From contig NC_084759.1 in assembly GCF_028858725.1 (NCBI RefSeq), positions 134,894,171 to 134,958,170 of the forward strand: a DNA stretch of 64,000 bases, read 5' to 3'. A model generated the notes under the pieces. That model had not been told where the DNA came from. It did no database searches and saw only the letters and a list, made by a program, of their open reading frames with translations. The position numbers and the translations under genes were made by a program. The DNA is from Colius striatus (Eukaryota > Chordata > Aves > Coliiformes > Coliidae). Each line of letters begins with the position of its first letter. The first letter of the stretch is position 1. This document shows positions 60,901 to 64,000 of the stretch, piece by piece.

Positions 60901-62088
60901 AAAAAGCCTGGCGTGGCAGCTCCTGCCCAGCCCAGCAGCTCCCCGGGCAGCTGTTACACTTACTTGAGGGTATAAAGGTGATGGGCAAGAATGTAAAGGC
61001 AATCAGAGGGCAGAAATGATTGTTCTTCTTCTCCTTTTCCTTATGTAAGTGTGGGAGAAGCTTGAGAGAGACATAAAAGATGCATTGGGGGTCTAGTTTC
61101 TAAGGGAGGATGAATGCCAGGTTTCAAAAAGCCTCTCCCTGCATGTGATTTCCTTCTGCCTTTTTCAGTTAATAATCACTGTTATTTTGTGTTACTTGCA
61201 TTGGTATTTTTCTTGGTTATTATGTGTCTGCAAAATATTAAGAGCCCTGGAAATTCCAATAATAAGGAAAAACAGACCAGAAAAAACAGTGTTAAAAATG
61301 CCCCATCTGGAGCAAGCGTTCTCAGCCTTTTTTTTCTAGTTGCTTACCAAGTGTCAACAAAGCACAGTTCTGGGGACTGAGACAGGTCATGGGGCATGGT
61401 TTCTGCCCCTCTCATGCAGTGCTTGGAAGGGAATTTTCTTTGTGGAAGAATGCTTGTCCCCATGTTTACTAACACTTTCCTATGTTCACTAATGTCTGAC
61501 TCCAAAACAACGCATCGTGTGCTGGGACACAGATGCTGATGCTCAGGTATATCCCATCTCTCCCTGACAGTGAGGGCAGGCAGGTGGAGATCCAGCCACA
61601 CTCTAATTTGTCTGTGCCCCCACGGTTTCTTATTTCATATTGAAGAGCAAAACTTCTGGGAAGATGCTGAGATCCTTCTTGCGTCATGTTGAAAATTAAA
61701 ACTTGATTTAGGTGGACCCATTTTTTGACACCATGCCTCTTACTCTGCTCTCTGTCAATATCTCTACTTAATCAGTAACTCTCAATCTTTCACTGAATGC
61801 TTTCCAAATCATTCCAGATTTGTTGATCTGAATCCTTTTGCTATTCTTAAAACATGGCAAATAAAATGATACCTTTTTCTGATTTGAAATATTTGTTATT
61901 AAAATTTCCTCTTTATAGGCTACAGTTTCTTCCTTAGCTGCCTGGAAAACACCGGAAAACCATTCTTGCATTACAGGTGCATTTTCACTTCTTTTCATGT
62001 GGTCTTAAAAATGTCCCCAGTATCAGCTTTTCTGATTATATTTAATGACATGAGAAGTAAAAGAAATTTTTAAAAAAAGTTACGGTAC

Positions 62089-62175
62089 CTTTACTGTGAA
62101 CTGCACACACGTCTTCTCATCAGGTTGGTATGAAATACAAAGCATAACAAATCCCACTAAGGACACCACACAAAG
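62089..62175 (-). CDS. SSPN: SSPN (sarcospan) internal coding exon
   Basis: This 87-nt, phase 0-0 exon encodes 29 residues: LCVVSLVGFVMLCISYQ followed by PDEKTCVQFTVK. It matches, position for position in length, the mammalian sarcospan segment VCLVAYLGLFMLCVSYQ and VDERTCIQFSMK. It supplies most of TM2 and the short intracellular loop before TM3, which begins in the next exon. The acceptor on the minus strand is TCCCTTGCAG|CTT and the donor is AAAG|GTACC. The upstream exon, with the N-terminal cytosolic region and TM1, is not visible before the right edge. The 87-nt size and phase make the call firm despite the short length. Confidence 0.95.
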
Positions 62176-64000
62176 CTGCAAGGGAGGAGATAGAAAATGT
62201 GTCAAAGTTTAAAGAGAAAAAAAAAAGAAAGAAGATATTTTCTTTTTTGAGCCAAAACACATTTATGGGTTAGCAGAACTGTAACTCAAGGAGCAGCATG
62301 TAAGTGAATGGTTTGAGTAGGAGCTGCAGCCATGCATGTAAGAGCCTTGTATATGTGGATGCACTTGTGAGGAGGCAAGAGCTTTAACCTTCACTTTATA
62401 GACACTGAGGCACAAAAAGGTTACTCAGATGGATTTTTGGAATCAGACCTATGGAGACACAGCCCAGCAATAGCCTCTAGGATGTGTTTTGAGTTTTTGT
62501 CCGTGTAGCTATCAACATTCATGATGCATAACTCTGTAATTATCAAAACTATATGTAAACTATGTAACTATCAAAAAAGGAGCAGAAGGCTTATGAAGTT
62601 GGGTTTGCAAGCCCAAAGAGCATCATCCTATGTGCTACTGGGTGCTGACAGGGTTTTTATATCACCAGTACAGGTTCTAGATTAGTAACCATAGCTGCCG
62701 CTGGATAAGAGGCAGCACAGTTTATAGCAGAAGCTGTAAAACACTCCTAGAGTAGACAACTTGCTAAAGAAGACATCTCCCCTGCAATCTGAGACTGTGT
62801 TTTAGCCTTGTGGAAGTAATTGCTGGAGCTTAACAGTAATGGAAAAGTATTTACGCATTTTTTAATTTGTTTAGCTATCTTTATTATAAATTCTGAACAT
62901 TGAGATTTATTTGCAGGAGCAGATACTCACTGGTAGGTATTTTCCAGCCCCAAAAGGAGGGAAGATCCTGCTCTGAGGATCTAGCCCAATAAATATGATT
63001 TTCTTTTTTAAGCAGTGTTTTTTTTTCTGTATCCCCCCCATGCTACTAAACACTCCAGTCAAACGCTTTCTTTTCCCACATTTTTGGAGGAGCAGTGAAC
63101 AGACCTCTCAGGAAGACGCGGGAGCAGCAGCTCCGTACCTGGACTGGAAAGTACTTTCTGGCAGCTTTCCTGCTGTTTGGACAAGAGGAGCTGGGTCCTC
63201 AATTGCCTGACGAGGGCTCCCTGAGCCATCATGGGGCTGCTGGGGCTCAGTGACTATAGTGAGAATCTATATTTCCCCACTCCTCTTCATTTTGAAGGTT
63301 TTGAAGACTTCTCATTAATCTGAGGCTTTCCACTTTCTCAGAGGCTTTTCTCTTTCTCAGAGCAGTGGAATTTGCTCTCTTGGGCCAGGCCTAGGCTTTG
63401 CTCGGGGATGGGAGCATACCATGGAAATACCTGTAGGACCACAGGACTCCTTCACAGCTCTGTCCCTGCCTGCTCACTGCATGGTCTGGCAGTGCTGATC
63501 ACATCCATATTTCCAGCTGCATAGAGGACTGCTTGACCTGCAGTGAAAAATGTGTAACTGTCCTTTTAGACAGCAATGGCTGAACGCGTTTCTTTTATGA
63601 CCTCATGCATAAAATACCAAACTTCTCTTCATATCTGCATTGTTGGTGTAAGGCACTAGACAGCAGCCCTGTAACGGAAGAGTGACTCTCAACACACGGA
63701 TAGTCATGTCCCTCAAGAACCTACATGACTAATAACACTTTTTGCCATAAAGTTTTATTTCATGTAATTTCAGTAGGACATGAATAGGAAGCATTGCCTG
63801 AGAACATTTATAAAGAAAGCGTCACTATTATTTACTCCTTTCCATGTCATGCGTATTTATATTCTGGTCCTATGACTTACACACGGCCTCCAATTTATTT
63901 GTTTTCTTCTTTTTATTGTTGACAGCCATAGCTGACAGGGTTGTCAGGGAAAAAACAACCTTTCTTGTCAAAGGTCCTTCAGTGCTGTTTGGTTTTTTTT
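62176..64000 (-). other. SSPN: SSPN upstream intron (partial)
   Basis: I searched this stretch for the first SSPN coding exon (Pro/Gly-rich N-terminus, CCGCRFPLLLALLQ-like TM1) and did not see it. The interval is therefore read as intron running off the window. It contains short A and T runs and no recognisable repeat. Confidence 0.7.

Larger units (their letters stand above)
56769..62088 (-). other. SSPN: SSPN intron between the two last coding exons
   Basis: This 5320-bp intron runs from a donor (AAG|GTACC, read on the minus strand) to the acceptor at 56769-56770. An AAAT/A-rich tract (56784-56814) supplies a T-rich tract just upstream of the acceptor. It contains a CT-rich microsatellite at 57928-57955 and a small CpG cluster at 59185-59230. 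I see no CR1 copy and no additional exon. Confidence 0.9.

Noticed and set aside
62176..64000. Search for SSPN exon 1 in the right-hand end
   Set aside because: No segment encodes the expected Cys-rich TM1 region with a donor in phase, so the exon is taken to lie outside the window.

Overview
This is a vertebrate, almost certainly avian, genomic window. Two findings support that. Every recognisable interspersed repeat bar one is a CR1 LINE with the typical 3' octamer tails (ATTCTGTG or ATTCTATG), and no mammalian SINEs or L1s are visible. The window also holds the 3' ends of two genes that are neighbours in amniotes, ITPR2 and SSPN. A crocodilian or turtle source cannot be formally excluded. 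The sequence is low in gene density and consists mostly of intron, 3'UTR and intergenic DNA.

Layout: positions 1-16410 are the intron before the penultimate coding exon of ITPR2 (inositol 1,4,5-trisphosphate receptor type 2, + strand). The last two coding exons are 16411-16572 and 17759-17845. They are followed by a probable 3'UTR of about 3.5 kb ending near 21310. From about 21.3 kb to 55.7 kb lies intergenic DNA containing seven CR1 pieces, two long purine/pyrimidine pentanucleotide microsatellites, one ERV-LTR-like scrap and a palindrome-rich ancient repeat block. One CR1 (about 38994-43400, - strand) is nearly full length, with recognisable ORF1 (zinc finger, coiled coil, SGNH esterase), endonuclease and reverse transcriptase. 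On the - strand, SSPN (sarcospan) contributes its terminal coding exon (56409-56768) and the preceding exon (62089-62175). Its first exon(s) lie beyond the right edge.

ITPR2 and SSPN are therefore convergent, tail to tail, with about 38.5 kb between their stop codons. ITPR2 is an ER calcium-release channel and SSPN is a tetraspanin-like member of the dystrophin-glycoprotein complex. Their adjacency is conserved synteny and not a functional operon.

I see no clear new biological system. The observations most worth checking are: a 20-codon charged open segment at 29642-29704 behind a strong splice acceptor, which could be an alternative ITPR2 terminal exon; the lesion pattern of the long CR1 (reverse transcriptase frame open, endonuclease and esterase broken); a block of alternating TTTACAC/GTGTAAA palindromes at 52491-52598 that looks like an old MITE-type repeat; a perfect 11-bp hairpin in the ITPR2 3'UTR; and an uninterrupted 28-copy CTTCT array. 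Most other open frames in the window are short chance frames.
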